Below, piece after piece: positions 8,861-16,242 of a stretch of 64,000 nucleotides of DNA. This DNA comes from Fimbriimonadaceae bacterium. Lineage in GTDB: Bacteria; Armatimonadota; UBA10988. Location: assembly GCA_020850355.1 (NCBI GenBank), contig JADZEX010000014.1, positions 1 through 64,000 of the forward strand, given 5' to 3'. Numbering within the stretch: position 1 is the stretch's first letter; every line of letters begins with the position of its first letter. The notes below the pieces were generated by a model that worked only from the letters and a program-made list of their open reading frames with translations, searched no databases and had not been told where the DNA came from. Made by a program: the position numbers and the translations under genes.

Positions 8861-8890
8861 TCGACTCCGGTGAAGCCTCGCCGGAGTTGA
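8861..8890 (+). promoter_or_regulatory. Hairpin burying the ribosome-binding site of the CHAP/URO-D gene
   Basis: TCGACTCCGG (8861-8870) and CCGGAGTTGA (8881-8890) form a 10-bp stem with one G-U pair and a 10-nt loop. The only Shine-Dalgarno sequence for the ATG at 8892, GGAG at 8883-8886, lies in the 3' arm, so folding would block initiation. It could also act as a weak end signal for the upstream gene. Confidence 0.5.
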
Positions 8891-8891
8891 C

Positions 8892-10364
8892 ATGCGCTGG
8901 TTGCCCCTGCTGGTCTTGCTGCCTCGCCTCGCCGCGGCGGCGCTGGTGGCCGGGCCCTGGGCCGCCGACGCCGGGCTGACCGCCTACACCGAGACCACCG
9001 GCCGGCCGGTCGTGCGGGCCGGTGAGGCCAACCCGCTGCGCGCCTATCACGGCTCCTGCACCTGGTTCGTGCATGCCGTCTGTCCCTTCGAACTGCCGAC
9101 CCGGGGCCAGCCGCGAGAGTACCTCGACCGGGCCCTGGAGCGCGGCTACCCGATCGCCGGGATGCCGCAGCCGGGGGCGGTGGCGGTCTGGGGCGACGGG
9201 GCGGGAGGCGGCCGCGGGCATTTGGCGTATGTCACCGCGGTGGAGGTGGAGCCGGCCAGCTTCGACCTCTGGGACAGCAACTGGGCCAGCCCGCCGGATC
9301 ACCGCGTGCGCTGGCGACGGCACGCCGTCGACGACCCGAAGCTGCTGGGCTTCATCCTGCCACCGCAGCCGGAGCAGCCTGTGACCGCCCGTCAACGCTT
9401 CCTGGCCACCTTCGTCGAGGGCCGGCGCGGCTGCCCGCCGTACCACGAGCGCAGCGTGCGCGAGGAGGTGCTGGCGGGCTGGGAAGCCGCCGGGCATCCC
9501 CGTGCCAGCGTCGAGCCGCTGCTCGACTTCGATCCCTGGCAGACCGGCGGCTACTTCGGCCCGCCGAGCATCGACTTCCGGCCGCGTCCGCCGTTGCAGC
9601 ACGCCATCCGCGACCTCAGCGAGGTGGAGACCTGGTTGGCCAGTCACCAGCCGGCCGGCCGCTACGCCGCCGACTGGGACGCGCAGATCGCCCGCTTGCA
9701 GGGGCGCGACTGGCCGGCCGGGCTGAACTGCACCCGCGGCCTGTTGCAGGCCCTGGGCGTCACCGACGGCGGCTCGTTGGCTGACCTGCTGCTCTTCCTG
9801 GCCGACCAGCCGGCCGCCGTCGAACGCCTGATGGGCCACCTCGCCGAGCTGACCTGCACGCTGATCGAACCCGCGCTGCGCTCGTTCGCGGCCGACTACC
9901 TGGTGATTGGCGAGCCCATCGCCAGCCAGCACGCGCCGGTGATCTCGCCGACGATGTTCCGCCGCTACTGCCTGCCGCTCTACCAGCGCCTGATCACCTG
10001 CGCCCGCGGAGTCGGCGTGCCGGTGATCATCTGGGAGAGTTACGGGCAGATCAGCCCACTCTTGCCCGTCGTGCTCGAGGCGGGGGTGGACGCCATCTGG
10101 ATCGGTCACGCCGCCGGCTCGGGCGTCGACTACCACCGTTTGCGGCAGCGCTATGGGCCGGCGTTGGGGTTGATCGGCGGGATCGACAACCGCTGGCTGC
10201 GCGGACCGTTGGAGCGCCTGGCGCCGGCCGTCGAACGGTTCGTCACGCCGTTGCTGGAGAGCGGTCGCTACGCGCCGATGCTCGACGACCGGGTCCGCCC
10301 GAACATCACTCCGCAGGCCTTCGCCGAGTACCGGCGGGTGATGGCGCGCCTGCTGGGGCGCTGA
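8892..10364 (+). CDS. CHAP-domain secreted protein fused in frame to a URO-D-fold enzyme
   Basis: The frame is open for 490 codons and contains two unrelated proteins. Residues 1-27 are a signal peptide. Residues about 45-157 are a CHAP amidase/peptidase domain with Cys56 (GSCTWFV), His110 (RGHLAYV) and Asn130 (DSNW), the usual catalytic set, ending with LLGFILP as CHAP domains do. Residues 164-490 match the uroporphyrinogen decarboxylase/MtaA TIM barrel from its very first residue, since VTARQRFLATF aligns with MTGRQRVLAAF of the homologue at 23202. Residue 164 is a GTG with GGAG 6 nt upstream, so the barrel could be made alone. The barrel lacks the His-x-Cys zinc ligands. A secreted URO-D barrel would be odd. 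A lost stop codon or sequence error is the main alternative. Confidence 0.75.
   Translation: MRWLPLLVLLPRLAAAALVAGPWAADAGLTAYTETTGRPVVRAGEANPLRAYHGSCTWFVHAVCPFELPTRGQPREYLDRALERGYPIAGMPQPGAVAVWGDGAGGGRGHLAYVTAVEVEPASFDLWDSNWASPPDHRVRWRRHAVDDPKLLGFILPPQPEQPVTARQRFLATFVEGRRGCPPYHERSVREEVLAGWEAAGHPRASVEPLLDFDPWQTGGYFGPPSIDFRPRPPLQHAIRDLSEVETWLASHQPAGRYAADWDAQIARLQGRDWPAGLNCTRGLLQALGVTDGGSLADLLLFLADQPAAVERLMGHLAELTCTLIEPALRSFAADYLVIGEPIASQHAPVISPTMFRRYCLPLYQRLITCARGVGVPVIIWESYGQISPLLPVVLEAGVDAIWIGHAAGSGVDYHRLRQRYGPALGLIGGIDNRWLRGPLERLAPAVERFVTPLLESGRYAPMLDDRVRPNITPQAFAEYRRVMARLLGR
9371..9384 (+). promoter_or_regulatory. Internal ribosome site and GTG start for the URO-D domain
   Basis: GGAG at 9371-9374, a 6-nt spacer and GTG at 9381-9383 fall exactly at the domain boundary. 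The same bases contain a TGA (9382-9384) in the +1 frame, giving the GTGA stop/start overlap typical of coupled genes if the upstream frame were shifted by one base. Confidence 0.5.
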
Positions 10365-10370
10365 CGCGGC

Positions 10371-11570
10371 TCACAGCGCGCGCATCAGCAGCCCCTTGAG
10401 GTACTGGCCTTCAGGGAACGACAGCAGCACCGGGTGGTCGGCTGGCTGGCCGAGCCATTGCAGCACCTGCAGGTCGCGCCCGGCCTCGGCTGCGGCCGCG
10501 GCAACGAGCGACTGCAGCAGCGCCGCGTCGACCGCGCCGCTGCAACTGAAGGTGGCCAGCAGCCCGCCGGGGGCGAGCACCCGCAGCGCGGCTTGATTCA
10601 GGTCGCGGTAGCCCCGCGTGGCGCGTTCGAGCTGTTTGCGGCTGGCGGCGAACTTCGGCGGGTCCAGCACAATCAGGTCAAACTCCCGCCGCTCCTCACG
10701 CCAACCACGGAGCGCGTCGAAGACGTTGGCGGCCACGAACTCCTGTCCGTCCTGGCCGTTGGCCGTGGCGTTGGCGGCCGCCAGGGCCAGCGCGGCGGCG
10801 GAGCTGTCGACATGCGTCACTGCCGCGGCGCCGGCCGCGGCGGCGTGCAGGCCAAAGCCGCCGCTGTAGCTGAAGGCGTTGAGCACCCGCCGTCCGGCCG
10901 CCCAGGCCGCCACCGCGGCGCGATTGTCGCGCTGGTCGAGGTAGCAGCCGGTCTTGTGGCCGGTCAGCAGGTCGACGCCGAAGTGCAGGCCGTGCTCCAG
11001 GATGTCCACCGTGGCCGGCGGCGCCTCGCCCCACAGCAACCCGCTGCGCGGCTCCAGCCCTTCATGCGTGCGGCGCTCTTCGCTGTCGGAGCGTTCGACG
11101 ATCCCTCGCGCGCCGAGACCGGCCAGGGCCGCGCTGACGACGGGTCGCCAGGATTCCAGGCAAGCGCTGAGGAACTGCACCACCAGCCAGTCGCCGTAGC
11201 GGTCGACGATCAGCCCGGGCAAGCCATCGGCCTCGCCAAAGACCAGCCGGCAGGCGGTGTCGGAGGCTGTCAGGCGCCCGGCCCGCCGGGCTATCGCGGC
11301 GGCGATCCGGCGGGCGATGAAGGCCTCGTCGATCGACTCGTCGGCGAAGCTGAGCACGCGCACGGTGATCTGCGAGTGGTCGTTCCAGCCGCCGCGGGCC
11401 AGAAAGCGGCCCTTCTCGTCGACCACCTCGACCACCGCGCCGGCCGGCAGGTTTCGCGGCGGCTTGTGCAGCGCGTTGGCGAAGATCCAGGGATGCCGCG
11501 CCAGTAGCCCGCGGGCGCGCTCGCGCGGCACGGTCACGCGGGGGGTGTCACCGAGCGGGTAGGGCAGCAC
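10371..11570 (-). CDS. rlmI: Class I SAM-dependent RNA methyltransferase, RlmI-like
   Basis: The likely product of 399 residues matches the RlmI/YccW family, which methylates C5 of a 23S rRNA cytosine (position 1962 in E. coli). An N-terminal PUA-like segment (LLARHPWIFANALH) is followed by the central EEHR-like domain (GLPGLIVDRYGDWLV, DSEERRTHEGL) and a Rossmann methyltransferase domain (VLNAFSYSGGFGLHAA, then DLIVLDPPKFAASR, then LLATFSCSG with the catalytic Cys). The GTG at 11570 overlaps the last base of the preceding stop (TAGTG). It gives the expected length, whereas the frame upstream of it lies within the neighbouring gene. It is the last gene of the guaA-hpt-rho-redoxin run and converges with the CHAP/URO-D gene. 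Confidence 0.88.
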   Translation of the reverse strand: MLPYPLGDTPRVTVPRERARGLLARHPWIFANALHKPPRNLPAGAVVEVVDEKGRFLARGGWNDHSQITVRVLSFADESIDEAFIARRIAAAIARRAGRLTASDTACRLVFGEADGLPGLIVDRYGDWLVVQFLSACLESWRPVVSAALAGLGARGIVERSDSEERRTHEGLEPRSGLLWGEAPPATVDILEHGLHFGVDLLTGHKTGCYLDQRDNRAAVAAWAAGRRVLNAFSYSGGFGLHAAAAGAAAVTHVDSSAAALALAAANATANGQDGQEFVAANVFDALRGWREERREFDLIVLDPPKFAASRKQLERATRGYRDLNQAALRVLAPGGLLATFSCSGAVDAALLQSLVAAAAAEAGRDLQVLQWLGQPADHPVLLSFPEGQYLKGLLMRAL

Positions 11571-12532
11571 TACGGCCCGATCGTCGCCGGGCCCGAGCGC
11601 GTCGTGGCGCCGGCCGGTTCGGCGACCGGGCCAGCCGGGGGGATCGGCCGCGGCAGGTCGGCGGCGGTCCGCCAACGGCCGTCCGGGTCGATCCGGCCGA
11701 CCGCCTGCAGCGCGTAGACATGCCCCGGTTGCAGCAGCAGCACCTTGCGATAGGTCACCGCCGCTTCGGGATAGAGCCGCGCGACCTCCAGGCAGTAGGC
11801 CAGCCAGAGCGTCGCCATCAGGTCGTTGCCGCGCTGTTCAGCGAGCATCCGGGCGTCCTCCAGCGCGGCACTGACGAAGCCGCCCTGGATCAACGACCAG
11901 CCCTGCCCGATGCGTTGCCGGGTCTGCTCGTCGCTCGGCCGGGTGACCGGCGCCGGGCCGCTGGTGGCGGCAGTGGCCGGTGCGGCGGCCGCCGGCTGGG
12001 CGGCTTCCTCGGCGGCCTTGGTCAACTCATCGAAGAGCTGCTTGCAGGCCGCCAGCGCCGCCGGTCCGAGGTCGGTGTTGCTCTCGGTCGCGTCGAAGCG
12101 GCGGTAGACCTTGCCGTCGGGATGGACCACCACCAGCACCGCGCTGGTGTCAACGCCGTACTGCCGCGCCACCGACTGCCCGCTGTCGTGGGCCACCGGC
12201 ACCGTCAGGCCGTTGTCCTTGACCAGCTTCTGCACGCTCCCGGACTGCGAGAAGTTGATCACGAAGGCGACCGGCTTGACCTGCAGCGCGGTGAGCTGCG
12301 TCTGGGCCGACTCGATGAAGCCGAGCGCCTTGGCGCCGTCCTGGCTGCGCGGGTCGCAGAACGCCACCAGCGCGCCGCCCGGCCTGCGGAGGGCGTCCAG
12401 GCTGACCGCCGGACCGTTCACCGGCCGCGCCGCGAAGCGTGGCGCCGGCAGTCCAGTCTGCGCCCCGGCCCGCACCGACTGCCCCTGCACCGTGGCGGCG
12501 CAGAGCAAGGTCGCCCACAAGATCGTCCGCAT
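11570..12532 (-). CDS. Secreted thioredoxin-like protein with TPR-like tail
   Basis: A 320-residue protein with a signal peptide (MRTILWATLLCAATVQGQ). Residues about 28-165 have the AhpC/TlpA thioredoxin fold (LPAPRFAARPVNG, GGALVAFCDPRSQDGAKAL, VDTSAVLVVVHPDGKVYRRF), but the CxxC pair is reduced to a single Cys, so it is probably not an ordinary disulfide reductase. After an Ala/Pro linker (about 170-205) comes a helical TPR-like region (about 210-285: FVSAALEDARMLAEQRG, YPEAAVTYRKVLLLQPGHVYALQAVGRI). It sits between rho and rlmI and shares the operon. A single-Cys redox or scaffold role in the periplasm is likely, with the substrate unknown. Confidence 0.75.
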   Translation of the reverse strand: MRTILWATLLCAATVQGQSVRAGAQTGLPAPRFAARPVNGPAVSLDALRRPGGALVAFCDPRSQDGAKALGFIESAQTQLTALQVKPVAFVINFSQSGSVQKLVKDNGLTVPVAHDSGQSVARQYGVDTSAVLVVVHPDGKVYRRFDATESNTDLGPAALAACKQLFDELTKAAEEAAQPAAAAPATAATSGPAPVTRPSDEQTRQRIGQGWSLIQGGFVSAALEDARMLAEQRGNDLMATLWLAYCLEVARLYPEAAVTYRKVLLLQPGHVYALQAVGRIDPDGRWRTAADLPRPIPPAGPVAEPAGATTRSGPATIGP

Positions 12533-12560
12533 GGTCGGCTCCCCGAGCCCCGGCCGGCGG

Positions 12561-13856
12561 CTAGCCAGGCCCGCCGCGTCGGAACTCCTTCTCGATCAAC
12601 TGGATGAAGTCGTTGTTCGACTCCGTGCTGCGTAGCCGGTCGATGAAGAGCTGCGTCGCCTCTTCGGTCTCCAGGGCGGTCAAGATGCGGCGCAGGAAGT
12701 AGTTGGCCTTGAGGGTGTCGCGGTCCAGCAGCAACTCGCAGTGGCGGGTCGACGACTGCGCCACGTTGATCGCCGGGAAGATCCCCCGCTCGGCCAACGA
12801 GCGGTCCAGCCGCAGGTCCATGTTGGCGGTCGCCTTCATCTCCTCGTAGATGTAATCGTCCATCCGCGAGCCGGTGTCCACCAGAATCGTGGCGATCACC
12901 GTCAAGCTGCCGCCATCTTCGATCTTGCGCGCGGCGCCGAAGAAGTGCTTCGGCTCATAGAGCGCCGCGGGGTCGAAACCACCGGTCTGGGTGCGGCCGC
13001 TGGGCGGCACCGTCAGGTTGCTGGCGCGGGCGTAGCGGGTCAAGCTGTCGAGCAACAGCACGACGTTCTCGCCATGCTCGACCAGCCGCCGCGCGCGCTC
13101 CAACGCCAGTGACGCCAGCCGCATGTGGTTTTCGGGCTTCTGGTCAAAGGTCGACGCGATCACCTCGCCATCGACGCTGCGCTGGATGTCGGTGACCTCT
13201 TCGGGTCGCTCGTCAATCAGCAGCACCATCAGGTGGCTCTCGGTGTAGTTGACCATCACGCTCTGCGCGATTTGCTTCAGCAGCGTGGTCTTGCCGGCCG
13301 TCGGCGGCGCCACAATCAGGCCGCGCTGGCCCTGACCGACCGGGCAGATCAGGTCGACCACCCGCATCGCGGTATCCGACGACTTCGTCTCGAGGTCGTA
13401 GCGCGGCTGCGGGAAGATCGGCACCAGTTCCTCGAACTTCGGGCGGTTGCGCCCGGATTCGGGGTTGTGCATGTTGAGCGCTTCGATGTGCAGCAGGCTG
13501 AAGTAGCGCTCGTTGTCTTTCGGCGGGCGCACCTGCCCGGCAATCATGTCGCCGGTGCGGAGCCCGAAGCGCTTGATCTGCGACTGCGACACGTAGACGT
13601 CGTCGGCGCCCTGCGAGTAGCCGGCGAGGCGCATGAAGCCGAATCCATCGGGCAGCACCTCGAGCAGGCCGCTGCGGAAGATCAGGTTGCGGTTCTCGCT
13701 CTGCTGCTTCAGGACATGGAAGATCAGGTCCTTCTTCTTGTAGTTCGCGAAGTCCGGTACGTTCACTTCGCGGGCTACTTCGGCCAACTCGGCTGAGGTC
13801 AGCGCTTCGAGGCTGATCAGGTCCCAGGTCTTCTTAGCGGTCTCGGTCTGTCCCAC
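12561..13856 (-). CDS. rho: Transcription termination factor Rho
   Basis: The 431-residue protein is a full-length Rho without the long insertion some phyla carry. An N-terminal SAP-like helical region (about 12-50), the cold-shock-type RNA-binding domain (about 58-125, [14 protein letters not shown]) and the ATPase core follow in order. Walker A APPTAGKT is at 183-190, Walker B-type [14 protein letters not shown] at 265-278 and the arginine finger R371. The start is GTG with GGGAGAG upstream. Aligned to E. coli Rho at a constant offset of 5, four pocket positions differ: K181 to Thr186, M219 to Ile224, G337 to Ala342 and G339 to Ala344. The catalytic Lys189 and Ser271 are kept. The almost complete lack of hairpin-plus-T-run terminators in this window fits strong use of Rho. 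Confidence 0.97.
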   Translation of the reverse strand: MGQTETAKKTWDLISLEALTSAELAEVAREVNVPDFANYKKKDLIFHVLKQQSENRNLIFRSGLLEVLPDGFGFMRLAGYSQGADDVYVSQSQIKRFGLRTGDMIAGQVRPPKDNERYFSLLHIEALNMHNPESGRNRPKFEELVPIFPQPRYDLETKSSDTAMRVVDLICPVGQGQRGLIVAPPTAGKTTLLKQIAQSVMVNYTESHLMVLLIDERPEEVTDIQRSVDGEVIASTFDQKPENHMRLASLALERARRLVEHGENVVLLLDSLTRYARASNLTVPPSGRTQTGGFDPAALYEPKHFFGAARKIEDGGSLTVIATILVDTGSRMDDYIYEEMKATANMDLRLDRSLAERGIFPAINVAQSSTRHCELLLDRDTLKANYFLRRILTALETEEATQLFIDRLRSTESNNDFIQLIEKEFRRGGPG

Positions 13857-13951
13857 GGATCTACTCTCCCTGCCGGCTGTTCACGGGCGGGTGTCCCGCG
13901 CCGGCTTGCGTTGGCCCCATGGGGGCCGGGTCGGGGCCGCGGCGGCCCGCG

Positions 13952-14506
13952 CTAGCGATGCTCCCACACTTCACGGCGCAAGATGCCGACGTATGGCAAC
14001 TGCCGATAGGCCTGCGCGTAATCCAGTCCATATCCCACCACAAACTCATCGGGAATCGCGATCCCGAGGTACTCCACAGGCACCTCCACCTGACGGCGCG
14101 CCGGCTTGCTCAGCAGCGCGACGGTCGCCAGACTGGCTGGTCTGGCCGCCAGCAGCGTTCGCTGCAGCGCGCGCAGCGTGACGCCGGTGTCGACGATATC
14201 TTCCACCAACAGCACCTCGCGCCCCGCCAGGTCACGGCTCGGGGGCTTCGTCCAGGTGACCTGCCCCGAACTGCTGGCCGCGTCGCCGTAGCTCGCCACG
14301 CCGACGAAGTCCAACTCCAACGGCATCCGCAACCGGCGCACCAGGTCCGCGACAAAGATGCAGGCGCCGTTCAGGACGCCGAGCAGCAGCACCGGCCGCT
14401 GGCCGTAGTCGCGGTTCAACTGCGCCGCCAACTCGGCGACCAGCCCCGCAAGGGCGGCTTCATCGAGCAGCACCGCCGCGATGTCCGGTGCCAGGACCGT
14501 GCTCAT
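13952..14506 (-). CDS. hpt: Hypoxanthine phosphoribosyltransferase
   Basis: A 184-residue cytosolic purine-salvage enzyme that makes IMP or GMP from hypoxanthine or guanine and PRPP. The PRPP loop VLLVEDIVDTGVT spans residues 98-110, with the flexible-loop Ser-Tyr counterpart VASYGDAASSSG at about 70-81 and the C-terminal PDEFVVGYGLDYAQAYRQLP base-binding region at about 151-170, all as in bacterial Hpt. The ATG lies 7 nt after the guaA stop, and rho follows 95 nt downstream, so it is in the guaA operon. The pairing with GMP synthase makes a compact guanine-nucleotide unit. Confidence 0.95.
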   Translation of the reverse strand: MSTVLAPDIAAVLLDEAALAGLVAELAAQLNRDYGQRPVLLLGVLNGACIFVADLVRRLRMPLELDFVGVASYGDAASSSGQVTWTKPPSRDLAGREVLLVEDIVDTGVTLRALQRTLLAARPASLATVALLSKPARRQVEVPVEYLGIAIPDEFVVGYGLDYAQAYRQLPYVGILRREVWEHR

Positions 14507-14513
14507 CGCGCCC

Positions 14514-16064
14514 TCACTCCCACTCGATCGTCGCGGGCGGCTTCGAGCTGTAGTCGAAGAGACAGCGATTGATGCCCCGCACTTCGTTCACGATGCGGGT
14601 CGCGATGCGCTCCAGCAGCTCGTGCGGCAGGCGCGCCGGGCGGGCCGTCATGAAGTCGTCGGTGACCACCGCCCGGATGATGATCGGATGCGCATAGGTC
14701 CGCGCGTCGCCCATCACGCCGACACTGCGGACCGGCGCCAGGACCGTGAAGTACTGCGAGATCTGCCGCTCGAGGCCCGCGGCGGCGACCTCGGCGCGCA
14801 GGATCGCGTCGCTCTCGCGGACCATCCGAATCCGCTCGGCGGTCAAGTCACCGAGCACCCGCACCGCCAGGCCAGGGCCTGGGAAGGGCTGGCGCCAGAC
14901 CAGGCTGGTCGGCAACCCGAGCTCTTCGCCGACCCGGCGGACCTCGTCCTTGAAGAGCAGCCGCAGCGGCTCGACCAGCTCGAAGCCAAGTTCGGCCGGT
15001 AGCCCGCCAACATTGTGGTGCGACTTGATGGTGGCGGCCTTCGACGAGCCGCTTTCGATCACGTCGGGATAGATGGTGCCCTGGGCCAGGAAGCCGAACT
15101 CGCCGGCCTGGCGCTGCGCGTCGCGGAAGGTGTTGATGAACTCGGCGCCGATGATCTTGCGCTTGCGCTCCGGGTCGTCGACCCCCGCCAGCGCCGTCAT
15201 GAAGCGCTCGGTGGCGTCCACCACGATCAGCTCCAGGCCGGCGTAACCGCCGAAGGCCCGCTCGACGTCGTCGCGTTCGCCGGCCCGTAGCAGACCATGG
15301 TCGACGAAGACGCAGGTCAACTGCTGGCCAATGGCCCGATGCACGAGCGCCGCCATGACCGCCGAATCGACTCCGCCGCTGAGCGCGCAGAGCACCCGGC
15401 CGGTGCCGACTTGGGCCCGGATGCCGGCGACCGCCCGCTCGACGAAGTTGCCCATCGTCCAACTGGCGTCGCAGCCGCAGACCTGATGCACGAAGTTGGC
15501 CAGCAACTGCGAGCCCTGCGGGGTGTGCGTCACTTCGGGGTGGAACTGCACCCCGTAGAGCCGCCGCGCCACGTCGCCAGCGGCGGCCACCCCGCACGAG
15601 GCGGTGGTCGCCAGCACCGCGAACCCGGCCGGCAACCGCTGCACGGCGTCGCCGTGGCTCATCCAGCAGTCCATCGTGGGCGGCAGGTCGCCGGACAGCG
15701 GGGAGGGGGTTTGCCAGGTCAGGGCCGCTGCGCCGTACTCCCGGCGGCCGCCGCCACGGACCTCGCCACCGAGCTGGTGCGCCAACAACTGCAGGCCATA
15801 GCAGATCCCCAGCACGGGCACCCCGAGCTGCCAGATCCCAGGGTCGCAGGCCGGGGCGCCGTCCTCGTAGACCGAGGCCGGCCCGCCGGAGAGGATCAGG
15901 CCCGCGGGCTGCCGTCGGGCGATCTCGGCGGCCGGCAGATCACAGGGCACGATCTCGGCGTAGACCTGCTGCTCGCGCACTTTGCGCGCAATCAGTTGGC
16001 TGTACTGCGCCCCGCAGTCGAGGACCAGGATCCGTTGCGATGGAACAGGTTGCGAGCCGGTCAC
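14514..16064 (-). CDS. guaA: GMP synthase (glutamine-hydrolysing)
   Basis: A 516-residue enzyme converting XMP to GMP with ATP and glutamine. The class I amidotransferase domain (about 9-195) has the nucleophile Cys88 in LGICYGLQL and the FHPEVTHT motif. The ATP-pyrophosphatase PP-loop SGGVDSAV and the C-terminal dimerisation domain (ending PPATIEWE) follow. The GTG at 16064 is chosen because AGAAGGAG lies 7-8 nt upstream and the length then matches E. coli GuaA (525). The frame is open further upstream but that part lies within the leader. It is the first gene of a minus-strand operon with hpt and rho and has its own good promoter. Confidence 0.96.
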   Translation of the reverse strand: MTGSQPVPSQRILVLDCGAQYSQLIARKVREQQVYAEIVPCDLPAAEIARRQPAGLILSGGPASVYEDGAPACDPGIWQLGVPVLGICYGLQLLAHQLGGEVRGGGRREYGAAALTWQTPSPLSGDLPPTMDCWMSHGDAVQRLPAGFAVLATTASCGVAAAGDVARRLYGVQFHPEVTHTPQGSQLLANFVHQVCGCDASWTMGNFVERAVAGIRAQVGTGRVLCALSGGVDSAVMAALVHRAIGQQLTCVFVDHGLLRAGERDDVERAFGGYAGLELIVVDATERFMTALAGVDDPERKRKIIGAEFINTFRDAQRQAGEFGFLAQGTIYPDVIESGSSKAATIKSHHNVGGLPAELGFELVEPLRLLFKDEVRRVGEELGLPTSLVWRQPFPGPGLAVRVLGDLTAERIRMVRESDAILRAEVAAAGLERQISQYFTVLAPVRSVGVMGDARTYAHPIIIRAVVTDDFMTARPARLPHELLERIATRIVNEVRGINRCLFDYSSKPPATIEWE

Positions 16065-16149
16065 GCCCGCGCTCCTTCTGTGTTGGTAACCTTGTGGCGT
16101 CCGGCCACCGCGGGGTGTCGGAGGGACCACGTGTGGAGCCGAGGAGATC

Positions 16150-16170
16150 CGCAGAGCAGGGCGCTCTGCG
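16150..16170 (-). other. 5'-terminal hairpin of the guaA transcript
   Basis: CGCAGAGC and GCTCTGCG form a perfect 8-bp stem with a 5-nt loop. It begins only about 3 nt after the start predicted from the promoter at 16180-16208, so it would cap the mRNA. Confidence 0.5.
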
Positions 16171-16179
16171 ACAATCCCC

Positions 16180-16208
16180 ATGATAGCACACGCCGCCGCC
16201 GCCGTCAA
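16180..16208 (-). promoter_or_regulatory. Sigma-70-type promoter of the guaA operon
   Basis: TTGACG (16208-16203), a 17-bp spacer and TATCAT (16185-16180) make the best promoter match I saw in the window. The predicted start near 16173 gives a leader of about 110 nt before the guaA GTG. Confidence 0.65.
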
Positions 16209-16242
16209 ATGCTCGCGGCGGGAAATCGTCGCCGCCCGCGCC

